Assembly (NCBI GenBank): GCA_046329535.1
Contig: JAXLUN010000006.1
Span: forward strand, 62,001-126,000
Direction of reading: 5' to 3'
Source: Bog-950 sp046329535
GTDB taxonomy: Bacteria > Bacteroidota > Bacteroidia > Chitinophagales > LD1
DNA length: 64,000 nucleotides
Every line of letters begins with the position of its first letter. The first letter of the stretch is position 1. The position numbers were made by a program, and so were the translations under genes. Below are positions 9,002 to 18,266 of the stretch, one piece after another. A model generated the notes under the pieces. That model searched no databases. It was not told the DNA's origin and was given only the letters and a program-made list of their open reading frames with translations.

Positions 9002-10426
9002 TTAATTCCAACCTCCGCCCAAGGCCTTGTAAATACTTATCTCAGCATTGAGTTGTTTCTTCTTTATCTCAATCAATTCCATTTTCGAATCCAGCGCTTC
9101 GCGTTGTGTCAGCAAAACTTCTGCATAATCTGCTCGCGCGGACTTAAACAGGTTATCTGAAATGGTAATAGATTGGGTTAGTATGTCCACTTCGTTTGCC
9201 TTCGTATCAAAACTCTTAGAGTAGTTATCTATGCCTGACAGCTGATTCACTACTTCTGTATAGGCTTTTAAGATAGTTTGCTCGTATTTATACACCGCCT
9301 GAACCTGTTTACTTCTGGAACTTTTGTATGTTGCAACTAAGGCATTACGGTTAATGAGCGGAGCCATAATGTCGGCAAAGACATTGTAAAGAAGAGATGT
9401 AGGATTAAACCATACAGCCGGATTAAAGGCCTGAAAACCTGCCGCAGCAGAAATTCGCAAAGAGGGAAAGAAACTGGCTTTTGCAACCTTGATGTCCAAC
9501 TTGGCCGCAACCAGTTCTTGCTCCGCCTGTCTTATATCCGGACGGTTTTCGAGCAACTGACTGGGAACGCCAGCTGAAATTGAATCAAAAACGGTGGTGG
9601 TAAAAGAGGCATCATCGCGCTTAACAGGGGCCGGAAATCGGCCTGTTAAGAAGTTAATCTTGTTTTCTGTTTCTGCAATTTGCTGCTGAATTTCATATTG
9701 AAGATTTTTGGTGTTAAGCAATTGTGCTTCAAAACGGTTAACCGCTAACTGGGTAACGCGTGCGGCATCTTTTTGTTGCTTAACTATATTCAATGCACTT
9801 TCCTGAATGGTGATGTTTTTGCGAACAATCTCTAACTGATTATCAAGGGCTACCAGTTCATAGTATGAATTGGCAATTTCAGATATCAGATTAGTGACCA
9901 TGAAATTTTTACCTTCAATACTTGCCAGATAACGGGCTACCGCTGCATTTTTACCGTTGCGCAGTTTCTTCCATATATCCAGTTCCCAGCTGAATGCAAC
10001 ACCCAGCATAAAATCGCCAATGTATTTGGGCTTTTCTCCGGTGGCTTTCCAGTCTTCCTCCGATTGTCCGTTCCAGGTATATTTCCCCGATTTATCGGCA
10101 CCACCACTGGCTGTTATACCGCCAAAAGGTAGATATTCTCCTTTCTTGGCCTTTACTTCATTGCGGGCAATTTCAATTTCCTGCATGGTAATGTTCAGTT
10201 CCTGATTATTTTTAAAAGCCGTATCAATCAGGGCAATCAAATTGGCATCTTTAAAATAGGAACGCCATTTCACATTAGCTGTATTTGTGGAGTCCAGAAC
10301 GCTACCGTAAGTAGCGGGAACAGTTTTGTTTTCAGTTCGTATGGGCTCTTTAAAGAGTTTACAGCCCCCAATCATTATCAGTAGACTAGTCAAGGCTACA
10401 TACTTAATCCATAGATTATTCTTCAT
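9002..10426 (-). CDS. TolC-type outer-membrane efflux lipoprotein
   Basis: A 474-residue outer-membrane factor of the NodT/TolC type that forms the exit duct of a tripartite pump. The N-terminus is a lipoprotein signal with the modified Cys at about residue 22 ('MIGGCKLF'). Two outer-membrane efflux repeats with long heptad helices follow, including the 'RPDIRQAEQELVAAK' motif near residue 300 that is typical of the family. It is the last gene of the operon and overlaps the pump gene by 11 bases. The exported substrate is not evident. Confidence 0.92.
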   Translation of the reverse strand: MKNNLWIKYVALTSLLIMIGGCKLFKEPIRTENKTVPATYGSVLDSTNTANVKWRSYFKDANLIALIDTAFKNNQELNITMQEIEIARNEVKAKKGEYLPFGGITASGGADKSGKYTWNGQSEEDWKATGEKPKYIGDFMLGVAFSWELDIWKKLRNGKNAAVARYLASIEGKNFMVTNLISEIANSYYELVALDNQLEIVRKNITIQESALNIVKQQKDAARVTQLAVNRFEAQLLNTKNLQYEIQQQIAETENKINFLTGRFPAPVKRDDASFTTTVFDSISAGVPSQLLENRPDIRQAEQELVAAKLDIKVAKASFFPSLRISAAAGFQAFNPAVWFNPTSLLYNVFADIMAPLINRNALVATYKSSRSKQVQAVYKYEQTILKAYTEVVNQLSGIDNYSKSFDTKANEVDILTQSITISDNLFKSARADYAEVLLTQREALDSKMELIEIKKKQLNAEISIYKALGGGWN

Positions 10427-13400
10427 TTCTCTTCAAGTATTTGGTGATTAATTTTCTGATGTTTCGGGTTAACACCACTTCCTGTTGGTTTTCTACAAAA
10501 TCTTCCGTTAACGGATTAACATCTTCATCTCTGATGAGTTGTCTTCCTTCCTGTAATTTGCCGAAAATGTAGTATAGCCCTGGAACCAGAATAACTCCGA
10601 AAACAGTGCCGAACAACATTCCTCCTAGGGCAGATGCACCGATAGTATGGTTACCTACTGCTCCTGGCCCTGTAGCAATTACCAATGGAATAAGGCCAGC
10701 TATAAAGGCAAATGAAGTCATTAATATTGGACGGAAACGAGCCTTAGAGCCCTCGATTGCGGCCTCAAGCACGGTTGCTCCCAGACGATGTTTTTGAACT
10801 GCAAATTCTACAATTAGTACCGCGTTTTTACCGAGCAAACCGGTGAGCATAATCAGACCTACCTGTGCGTAAACATCGTTGGCAAGCCCCATAGCTTTTA
10901 GTAGCATGAAAGAACCGAATATACCAGGTGGAACGGAAAGAAGTACGGCCAGCGGCAAGAGGAAACTTTCATACTGAGCTGCCAGAATTAGGTAAACGAA
11001 GAAGAGAACAACAATGAAAATGTAAAGTGCTTCGTTCCCTCTTTTGGCCTCATCATACGAAAGACCTTCCCAGGCAATATCATATCCACGCGGTAAAGAT
11101 TCTTTAGCCACTTCCTGTATGGCTTTAATGGCATCTCCGGATGAGTAACCGGGAGCAGGCGTTCCGTTAATCAAGGAAGAAATGTATAGGTTATATCGAG
11201 CGATTTCGTTTGGCCCCTGAGTCTTTTTAATTTTCAAAAAGGAGGAGTAGGGAACCATTTCTCCTTGGTCGTTTTTGATAAACATGTTCAAAATATCCGA
11301 TGGCTGCTTTCTGAATTCTGGCCCTGCTTGGGTATATACCTTGTAGTAATTGTTAAAGCGAATAAACCCTTGCTCATAAGTACTACCAATCATGATGTTA
11401 AGGTTTTCCATGGCTGCTCCGATAGAAACCCCCTTTTGCATGGCCAGAGCATTATCTATGAGCAATTCATATTGCGGGTATTTGGCAGAGTAGAACGCGA
11501 ACAAACCACTCAATTCTTTCCTCTTCTTTAAAGCCTCCACAAACTCTTTGTTTACTCTATCAAACTCCTGATAATCTACATCGCTGCCTTTATCCAGTAA
11601 GCGCAGCGAAAAACCATCGGAGGTGCCATAGCCGGGTACAGCAGGAGGTTCAAAATATTCAATATTGGCAGCAAGGTCTTTCGATTTTTCTTCCAGTTCA
11701 GCAATAATCTGTTTCACATTGTGTTTTCGTTCCGACCAATCTTTTAGATTTATCAAACAGGTTCCGGCATTGGAGCCTCTGCCTTCAGTGAGAATTTCGA
11801 AACCCGCTAAGGCCGTTACGGATTGAACTCCCTCTACCTGTTTGGAAATAGCCTGAAGTTTTCTAGCTATTTCATTGGTTCTCTCGAGCGTGGTACCCGG
11901 AGGTGTTTGAATAATAGCGTAAATCTGTCCTTGGTCTTCATTAGGAATAAAACCGGCCGGTAGAATTTTATTAACTCCTACAATGCCAAAGGCAAAAGCG
12001 ATCAGCATAGCATAGGTAACCACTCTTCGGTTTACAATCAACCTCAGTAGTCCGGTATATTTTCCAGTAACCTTCTCGAAACCTTTGTTAAACCAACCAA
12101 GGAAAATACTTATTGGGGTATTCTTCTTAGGGTGTCCGTGGGTGTTTTTCAAAAGTATGGCACATAATACAGGAGTAAGTGTTAGCGCCACAACACCCGA
12201 TAAAATAATTGATGTTGCCATGGTAATGGAAAACTGACGATAAAGAACCCCTACCGGACCGCTCATAAATGCAACAGGAACAAACACAGCGGTCATGACC
12301 AAAGTGATGGCAATGATAGCTCCTCCAATTTCACCAAGTGCTTTTAGTACGGCTTTGTAGGGCGATAAATTATCTTCCTCCATCTTTACATGCACTGCTT
12401 CTACAACTACTATGGCATTATCTACCACAATACCAATAGCTAAAACTAAGGCAAACAGAGTTATCAGGTTAATACTTAACCCAAACATCTGCATGAATAT
12501 AAATGTACCAATCAACGATACCGGTACCGCCAAAATAGGAATCAGCGTTGACCGCCAATCACCCAAGAAGATAAATACCACAATAGCTACCAGTATAAAT
12601 GCTTCAATTAGGGTGTGAAGTACTTTCTCAATTGAAGCATTTACAAATTGTGACACATCGTAGTTGATCTCATAATCCATACCCGGAGGGAAATCCTTCT
12701 TCAACTCAACCAGCTTTGCCTTTACATCTTCAATTACTTTATTGGCATTACTACCCGGACTTTGTTTTAGTACAAGGGAGGCAGATGGATTACCATCTTT
12801 GTTTGAGTAGATGTCTACAAATTCGCTACCTACCTCTACTTCGGCAACATCTTTTAATCTAAGTAATTCCCCATCCGGATTAGCGCGCACAATAATTTCT
12901 TTGTACTGTTCGGGTGTATTGTACCAACCTTTATAAGTAAAGACATATTCCTGCGACTGGGCCGTTTTTCCTGAGCTTAACCCTACTCTGCCCGGTCTGG
13001 CTAAAACACTTTGCTCATCAATAGCTTTCAAAACATCTTCAGCTGAAATTTTGTAGGCCCGCATTCTCTCAGGGTTTAGCCAAACGCGTATGGCAAATGC
13101 ACGGCTGCCTATTGCTTCGGCCATACCCATTCCGCTTATCCGTTGAATTTCGGGTAGAATGTAGGTGTTGGCGTAATTGAATAAAAATTTCTCGTCCGTA
13201 TTTTTGTTGGTGCTGTATAAGTTCAAATACATCAACATACTGGGCTGCAAGGGCTTAATGATTACACCTTCCCGTTGAACTAATGGAGGCAGGTTGGTCA
13301 TAACCTGATCAACTCTTGATTTTACTCTGGCCGCTGCAAGTGTAGGGTCCGTACCAGGTTCAAATACAATATCAATACTAGCTTCACTTGCACTAGTGGC

Positions 13401-13643
13401 ATCAGATAGGATGTACTGCATTCCCTGAACACCATTGATGGCTCTTTCCAGAATAGTTAGGGTAGATTTTACTAATACATCTGCATTGGAACCAGGGAAT
13501 TCAATGAAGATACTCACCCGTGGTGGAGCTATTTCCGGAAATTGAGCTACCGGTGTTGTTGTGATCGCTAATAATCCAAGGAAAACTATTCCAATGGATA
13601 TGGCTAAGGCAAGAACCGGCCTTTGAATAAATTTATTAAACAT
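10416..13643 (-). CDS. RND (HAE1-type) multidrug efflux pump
   Basis: A 1075-residue inner-membrane proton/drug antiporter of AcrB size and layout: 'MFNKFIQRPVLALAISIG' N-terminal helix, two large periplasmic loops and twelve membrane helices. The TM4 proton-relay motif reads 'GIVVDNAIVVVEA', so the second of the two AcrB aspartates is Asn, while the TM10 lysine is kept ('GLLGKNAVLIVEFA'). The gene lies between the adaptor (23 bases upstream) and the outer-membrane factor (11-base overlap). Substrates cannot be predicted. Confidence 0.94.
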   Translation of the reverse strand: MFNKFIQRPVLALAISIGIVFLGLLAITTTPVAQFPEIAPPRVSIFIEFPGSNADVLVKSTLTILERAINGVQGMQYILSDATSASEASIDIVFEPGTDPTLAAARVKSRVDQVMTNLPPLVQREGVIIKPLQPSMLMYLNLYSTNKNTDEKFLFNYANTYILPEIQRISGMGMAEAIGSRAFAIRVWLNPERMRAYKISAEDVLKAIDEQSVLARPGRVGLSSGKTAQSQEYVFTYKGWYNTPEQYKEIIVRANPDGELLRLKDVAEVEVGSEFVDIYSNKDGNPSASLVLKQSPGSNANKVIEDVKAKLVELKKDFPPGMDYEINYDVSQFVNASIEKVLHTLIEAFILVAIVVFIFLGDWRSTLIPILAVPVSLIGTFIFMQMFGLSINLITLFALVLAIGIVVDNAIVVVEAVHVKMEEDNLSPYKAVLKALGEIGGAIIAITLVMTAVFVPVAFMSGPVGVLYRQFSITMATSIILSGVVALTLTPVLCAILLKNTHGHPKKNTPISIFLGWFNKGFEKVTGKYTGLLRLIVNRRVVTYAMLIAFAFGIVGVNKILPAGFIPNEDQGQIYAIIQTPPGTTLERTNEIARKLQAISKQVEGVQSVTALAGFEILTEGRGSNAGTCLINLKDWSERKHNVKQIIAELEEKSKDLAANIEYFEPPAVPGYGTSDGFSLRLLDKGSDVDYQEFDRVNKEFVEALKKRKELSGLFAFYSAKYPQYELLIDNALAMQKGVSIGAAMENLNIMIGSTYEQGFIRFNNYYKVYTQAGPEFRKQPSDILNMFIKNDQGEMVPYSSFLKIKKTQGPNEIARYNLYISSLINGTPAPGYSSGDAIKAIQEVAKESLPRGYDIAWEGLSYDEAKRGNEALYIFIVVLFFVYLILAAQYESFLLPLAVLLSVPPGIFGSFMLLKAMGLANDVYAQVGLIMLTGLLGKNAVLIVEFAVQKHRLGATVLEAAIEGSKARFRPILMTSFAFIAGLIPLVIATGPGAVGNHTIGASALGGMLFGTVFGVILVPGLYYIFGKLQEGRQLIRDEDVNPLTEDFVENQQEVVLTRNIRKLITKYLKRNEE

Positions 13644-13666
13644 GGCTATTAGTTTTTTGTTCCTGC

Positions 13667-14752
13667 CTATTCGGCATGTAAATTATTTAAGTCGGAGAAT
13701 GCCTTTTCTGCAGGCACAAATTCACTTTCTATTTTCTCATTGTTTTTCACTTTACCTAAACCTTCCAAAAGAATTTTGTCGGTCGCACTTAATCCTGCGC
13801 TTACAACGTATATGTGAGGCATTTCCTGGGCCACAGTAATTTGTTTTGATGTCAACACGCCTTTATCATCTACTACATATACATACTTCTTGTCCAGAAT
13901 ATCAAAGGTTGATTTTTGAGGAATCAGAATTGCATCTTTAAGGTAGGTAGGCATAAGAATGGTCCCGGTTTCACCATGTCTCAGTATTTGTTTCGGGTTA
14001 GGGAAGGTTGCCCGAAAGGCTATGTTACCTGTTTCATTATTAAAATCGGCCTCGATAGTTTCTACCGTACCCTGATTTTCAAAAATCTCATTGTTAGCCA
14101 TCTTCAGTTTGACTTTTTGCTGGCCTTCTTTTTTAGCTCGTGTTATGTAGTCCAGATATTCTGCCTCGGGGACATTAAAGTAAACCCACATTTTACTATT
14201 ATCTGAAAGTGTACTGAGTAATGCCCCTTCATCTATCAGACTACCCAGACGCTCGTAAAAGCGATCCATAATGCCATTAAACGGGGCACGTATTTCGGTG
14301 AAGGATAAATGGGCTTGCGTTAGTGCCAGTTCTGCTTTTTCTTTATCCAGTGTGGCTTTTGCCAGAGCCAGCTCATTTTTAGAAACCACATTGCTATCTG
14401 CCAGGTTCTTGGTGTTTTGGTATTCAATTTCTGCAAAATTTACATTGGCCTGGGCTTTCTGCATTTCTGCCTGATAAATAGTGGGCATTATCTGAAACAT
14501 CAGCTGGCCTTTCTTTACAAACTGACCCTCATCCACGTATATGTTCTGCAGGTAGCCTTTCTCCTGCGATCTCAACTCAATGTGGTTATAGGCATGAATT
14601 TGACACACATAATCTTTATAAATCATGGTGTCTACTTGCATCGGATTGGTCACCAGAAACTTGGCTTCCTCCTCTTTTTCTTGTTTTTCATGATTACAGC
14701 CTGTAAACAACAATACGGTTGTAAAGCTCAGGAGAATTAGTATCCTCTTCAT
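13667..14752 (-). CDS. RND efflux periplasmic adaptor lipoprotein
   Basis: A 361-residue membrane-fusion protein (HlyD/AcrA type) that bridges the RND pump and the outer-membrane factor. The lipoprotein Cys is at about residue 19 ('TGCNHEKQ'), followed by an acidic-Lys linker, a lipoyl half-motif, a helical hairpin rich in Ala/Glu/Gln near 105-150 ('AQANVNFAEIEYQNTKNLAD'), and the second lipoyl half 'FTEIRAPFNGIMDR'. It is the first gene of the three-gene operon. No TetR- or MarR-type regulator lies next to it. Confidence 0.92.
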   Translation of the reverse strand: MKRILILLSFTTVLLFTGCNHEKQEKEEEAKFLVTNPMQVDTMIYKDYVCQIHAYNHIELRSQEKGYLQNIYVDEGQFVKKGQLMFQIMPTIYQAEMQKAQANVNFAEIEYQNTKNLADSNVVSKNELALAKATLDKEKAELALTQAHLSFTEIRAPFNGIMDRFYERLGSLIDEGALLSTLSDNSKMWVYFNVPEAEYLDYITRAKKEGQQKVKLKMANNEIFENQGTVETIEADFNNETGNIAFRATFPNPKQILRHGETGTILMPTYLKDAILIPQKSTFDILDKKYVYVVDDKGVLTSKQITVAQEMPHIYVVSAGLSATDKILLEGLGKVKNNEKIESEFVPAEKAFSDLNNLHAE

Positions 14753-14870
14753 TTAAGATATTGATTTAGTGGTGAATAATTAATAGAGAGATGCATCGCT
14801 CAAACCGAACGAATGCAATGAGGGCAGCGCTTTGCCACAGAGGAGTAACAAAGTGCTAAAAAAACAGAAC

Positions 14871-15338
14871 TCAGGAGATAAAACTCTTCCAGGAATGGTA
14901 GAGAATAAAGAAAGGTATCCTCGGTCCGTTTTGTTCGGAGAAGGATGTTTGGTCAAATCTATTTCTAACAAAGGTAATTGTGAATAGCCGTTTTATGGAG
15001 ATATTGGCCGCTAATGGATTCCAATCGTCATCCAGGTCGTCATCTAAATCCTCTTCTAATTCATTATCATCAGCACCTTTCTGTCCGGGTGTTGATGGCA
15101 AAGCATCAAAAGGTAAATGCAACTCAAACTTATGGTCAGAAGTGGAAGAACTTAAAATCGGTAAGGAAATAAATCGGTAGGCTTGCTGGTCCGTTGGGTC
15201 GCAGTTAGCTGCAAATAATGATGGTTGTTGTTTGGTAAACAAAAACGCAAAAACAAGTGCCAGAGAGTATTTTAGCAATAATGTAACTACCGATTTCGGT
15301 TTCACAACAGCCGTAAAATAGTTTCTTGAGAAGAGCAT
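14871..15338 (-). CDS. exported small protein, unknown function
   Basis: A candidate 155-residue protein just upstream of the efflux operon on the same strand, 118 bases before the adaptor start. The start at 15338 gives a signal-like stretch ('LLLKYSLALVFAFLF') and a mature part with an acidic Asp/Glu run ('ELEEDLDDDLDDDWNP', about residues 95-110). I do not recognise a family. The gene is real only if the signal peptide is; the overlapping frames on the other strand look like shadows of the acidic run. It could be a small envelope protein specific to this lineage. Confidence 0.4.
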   Translation of the reverse strand: MLFSRNYFTAVVKPKSVVTLLLKYSLALVFAFLFTKQQPSLFAANCDPTDQQAYRFISLPILSSSTSDHKFELHLPFDALPSTPGQKGADDNELEEDLDDDLDDDWNPLAANISIKRLFTITFVRNRFDQTSFSEQNGPRIPFFILYHSWKSFIS

Positions 15339-15550
15339 TTGGATTTGCAACAATACGAAAGCAATCGGCAATGTTTCAGCAGATAACTTTTTTTAATAAA
15401 CATGGGAAGGGAGGGAATTGAATTTATAATGGCAGTTGTATCAAATGTTTATTACCAAATCAATAAATTTGACAAAATTGTAACGATTTCCTTAATCCTG
15501 TAGCCAATCTATTATGCACTAAGGATAATCCGTTTTATTCGTCTAACTGT

Positions 15551-16033
15551 ATGGAAATTCATTCTTTTCCTCCTATTGCTGATGCCAATAGTCGGATACT
15601 GATATTGGGCACCATGCCAGGGCAGGATTCGCTCAGGCAGCAGCAATATTATGCTCACCCGCGCAACGCCTTTTGGCCAATCATATTTAAGCTTTTTGAC
15701 CAGGTTTATACGGATAGCTATAGTGTTAAACAACAAGTTTTACTTAGCCGGCATATCGCTTTGTGGGATACGCTGCAATCTTGTGTTCGTTCTTCAAGTC
15801 TGGATTCAGATATTCAGCTAGAAAAGCCAAATCAACTAAATGATTTTCTTCGGGAGCATCATTTCATTTCGCATATCTTCTTTAACGGACAAAAGGCGGC
15901 TCAGTTTTTCAAAAAGTATGCTGTTGATGTGCAACTGCCTCAAACCATATTGCCTTCTACAAGTCCTGCTCATGCCATTAGCTTTTCAGATAAACTTAAT
16001 CGCTGGTCTATTATTAAAACTTATACTGATTAG
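15551..16033 (+). CDS. DNA-deoxyinosine glycosylase, uracil-DNA glycosylase superfamily
   Basis: A 160-residue small member of the UDG superfamily that excises damaged bases (hypoxanthine, or uracil or mismatched thymine in relatives). Motif 1 is 'GTMPG' at residues 20-24, 'HPRNAFW' is at 36-42, and the late motif is 'STSPA' at 136-140. The 160-residue length and these motifs fit the family annotated as DNA-deoxyinosine glycosylase. It begins at an ATG after a 179-base gap that shows no other gene. The exact base preference is inferred from the family. Confidence 0.85.
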   Translation: MEIHSFPPIADANSRILILGTMPGQDSLRQQQYYAHPRNAFWPIIFKLFDQVYTDSYSVKQQVLLSRHIALWDTLQSCVRSSSLDSDIQLEKPNQLNDFLREHHFISHIFFNGQKAAQFFKKYAVDVQLPQTILPSTSPAHAISFSDKLNRWSIIKTYTD

Positions 16034-16108
16034 TCGGATTCGATAGCCAACTTTTCCAGTTGATAAATGGAAATTTTTGAAATTAGCGGTTTTCAAAAAT
16101 CTAATTGT

Positions 16109-16447
16109 ATGCGAACCATTGCTTTGCTGATTGCCAGTAATGTCTTTATGACTTTTGCGTGGTATGGCAATTTACGCTTTAAAGAACTTGCTTTGTGGAA
16201 AGCTATTCTCATAAGCTGGGGCGTTGCATTTTTCGAATACTGCCTGATGGTCCCGGCAAATCGTGGAGGCTACTTTGACGGTACCTTTTCAGCAGCTCAA
16301 TTAAAAATCATTCAGGAAGCCATAACGCTGGTTGTGTTTGCTCTGTTCTCTGTATTTTATTTAAAAGAAGGAATGAAATGGAATTACGCAGTTAGTTTCT
16401 TCTTTATTATGTGTGCGGTATTCTTCGCATTTCGAAAATTTGATTGA
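16109..16447 (+). CDS. DUF486 family membrane protein
   Basis: A 112-residue protein with four membrane helices, matching DUF486, a small DMT-like (drug/metabolite transporter-like) family. The start at 16109 is chosen because it gives the family's N-terminus 'MRTIALLIASNVFMTFAWYG'; an earlier in-frame start would add 14 residues without family similarity. Conserved features include 'FFEYCLMVPANRGGY' (residues about 45-60) and the 'FYLKEGMKWNY' motif near 85-95. The transported substrate is unknown. Confidence 0.8.
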   Translation: MRTIALLIASNVFMTFAWYGNLRFKELALWKAILISWGVAFFEYCLMVPANRGGYFDGTFSAAQLKIIQEAITLVVFALFSVFYLKEGMKWNYAVSFFFIMCAVFFAFRKFD

Positions 16448-16529
16448 TGTTTTTTCAAAATAATTAGCATTCATCTTCGTCATCCCTTCTATATTTACAC
16501 CATTAAACAATAAATAATAACCTTAACTA

Positions 16530-17330
16530 ATGAGAACAAATCACGAGATTGATTATCGTATTTTCGGAGAAGAAATGCAGTGTGTTGAAATTGAACTGGA
16601 TCCTCAGGAAACTGTAGTAGCCGAGTCGGGTGCATTCATGTATAAAGATCAGGCTATTCAAATGCAAACCATTTTTGGTGATGGCAGCGGGAATGGAGGT
16701 GGAGGCCTGATGGGAAAACTGCTGGGAGCTGGTAAGCGATTATTGACAGGCGAAAGTCTCTTTATGACTGCTTTCTCGCATATGGGAAACGGCAAGGCCC
16801 GTGTTGCTTTTGCATCGCCTTATCCAGGTAAAATTATTCCTATGGATTTGCAGCAAATGGGTGGTAAAGTAATTTGTCAGAAAGATGCATTTTTATGTGC
16901 AGCCAAAGGAGTGAGCGTGGGAATAGATTTTCAAAAGCGCTTAGGCACAGGGTTGTTTGGCGGAGAAGGATTCATTATGCAGAAACTGGAAGGTGATGGC
17001 CTCGCTTTTGTTCATGCAGGGGGACATATTATTGAAAGAGAGCTGGCTCCCGGAGAAACATTACATATTGATACAGGTTGTGTGGTAGCTTATACCAAAG
17101 ACATAGACTTTGACGTACAAATGGTAGGGGGAATCAAGAATACTCTCTTTGGAGGAGAAGGCTTTTTCTTTGCCGTACTTCGAGGCCCCGGAAAGGTGTG
17201 GTTACAAACTTTACCTATTTCACGCCTAGCTTCCCGTATTTACCAATATGCTCCTCAAACCGGTGGAAGAAAAGAGGAGGGTAGTCTTTTAGGTGGTTTG
17301 GGTAATCTGTTAGACGGAGACGGGTTTTAA
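16530..17330 (+). CDS. AIM24/TIGR00266 family protein
   Basis: A 266-residue protein of the TIGR00266/AIM24 family, a single-stranded beta-helix-like fold of unknown role named after a yeast mitochondrial protein. The family's 'VVAESGAFMYKD' (residues about 29-40), Gly-rich loop near 50-70, and 'GGIKNTLFGGEGFFFAVL' near 202-218 are all present. It carries an upstream TATATTTA octamer resembling the -7 element and is followed by a strong terminator. It is a single-gene unit. Confidence 0.88.
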   Translation: MRTNHEIDYRIFGEEMQCVEIELDPQETVVAESGAFMYKDQAIQMQTIFGDGSGNGGGGLMGKLLGAGKRLLTGESLFMTAFSHMGNGKARVAFASPYPGKIIPMDLQQMGGKVICQKDAFLCAAKGVSVGIDFQKRLGTGLFGGEGFIMQKLEGDGLAFVHAGGHIIERELAPGETLHIDTGCVVAYTKDIDFDVQMVGGIKNTLFGGEGFFFAVLRGPGKVWLQTLPISRLASRIYQYAPQTGGRKEEGSLLGGLGNLLDGDGF

Positions 17331-17347
17331 TAAAACTTAGGTACAAT

Positions 17348-17385
17348 AAAAAAAGGCGCAGAAATATCTTCCTGCGCCTTTTTTT
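17348..17385. terminator. bidirectional terminator between convergent genes
   Basis: A 14-bp stem (17348-17361 with 17372-17385) around a 10-base loop, with an A run on one side and a T run on the other. It lies between the convergent AIM24-like gene and the T9SS protein gene and can end both transcripts. Confidence 0.85.
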
Positions 17386-17397
17386 TGGGTTGTAAGA

Positions 17398-18252
17398 TTA
17401 TTCAATAATTATTTTTTCAGTACTTACCCGGGTTCCATTTCTTATATGCAAAAGATAGATACCCGAAGCCAACCCATTCAAATGGAAACTCCTATTAAAT
17501 TTACTCTCGTTAGTTCCGCTAAACATATTTTTTACCAACTGCCCATGTTGAGTAAATAAATTCACTTCCACAGTGTTACAATTAGTGGTTGAAAAGGACA
17601 GCGTAAGATAATTCTTAACCGGATTAGGGAATACGTTCAGGTTGCTTATTGGTTCGTTGGGGCCTAAGCTGTTAACAAGCGGATGAATAGTAACACTGCC
17701 TTTATATACTGTATCATTGGTTGATTCATTATTACTATCGGCCGCAACAAACGAGTAATAGAAAGTAATATCACCAATCACATTATTAGGAGAGAGCCAG
17801 CTAAAAGTCCAGTTTTTAAAGGAAGATGCATCCTTATGTCCGATGTACGTAATTGGCGTTGAGAGCAATGAGGTATTGGTGGTATTGATTAGAGATAGAG
17901 AACCTGCATTCTGGTTAGAACTACTCAACGCACTTAACTGAAATCCGAATCTTTTGCCAGTCACTTGTGGTGAAAAAGACAGAGTATAGTTTTTATTAAG
18001 GTCGTATTCAAAAGTATTAAGCAGTGAATCTGGTGATGTTTCTCCGATTTTTATCTCAGCCAGCGCGTCACCGTTCATCAAAGCACTACCCGAATGGCAT
18101 TGAGCGCATGTTTGTCCCGGTGGTATAGAAGTTGGATTTCCATTATTACCGGCTGGAGGTAAACTTACTTTGGATATAACAGGATTTAAAAAAAGTGAGC
18201 TGATAAAGATAACTAAGCTGGCTACGGAAAGCCATCTGTTCGTTCGTGACAT
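17398..18252 (-). CDS. T9SS-exported CxxCH protein, choice-of-anchor V / Reeler-like
   Basis: A 284-residue exported protein with a signal anchor at residues 1-27 and a single heme-c-type motif 'CAQCH' at 49-53, preceded by 'PPGQT' as in the choice-of-anchor V proteins. A Reeler-like beta domain fills about 65-195. The C-terminus is a type A T9SS sorting domain ('NLNVFPNPVKNYLTLSF', then 'IYLLHIRNG'), so the protein is predicted to cross the outer membrane and be surface-attached. It starts 14 bases after the copper monooxygenase-like gene and so forms an operon with it. Whether the Cys pair really binds heme is not certain. Confidence 0.8.
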   Translation of the reverse strand: MSRTNRWLSVASLVIFISSLFLNPVISKVSLPPAGNNGNPTSIPPGQTCAQCHSGSALMNGDALAEIKIGETSPDSLLNTFEYDLNKNYTLSFSPQVTGKRFGFQLSALSSSNQNAGSLSLINTTNTSLLSTPITYIGHKDASSFKNWTFSWLSPNNVIGDITFYYSFVAADSNNESTNDTVYKGSVTIHPLVNSLGPNEPISNLNVFPNPVKNYLTLSFSTTNCNTVEVNLFTQHGQLVKNMFSGTNESKFNRSFHLNGLASGIYLLHIRNGTRVSTEKIIIE

Positions 18253-18266
18253 GAAATGACTTTTAA

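Noticed and set aside
14980..15180. Serine-rich open frame on the forward strand
   Set aside because: It is the antisense shadow of the acidic Asp/Glu run of the reverse-strand exported protein; no start context or family pattern.
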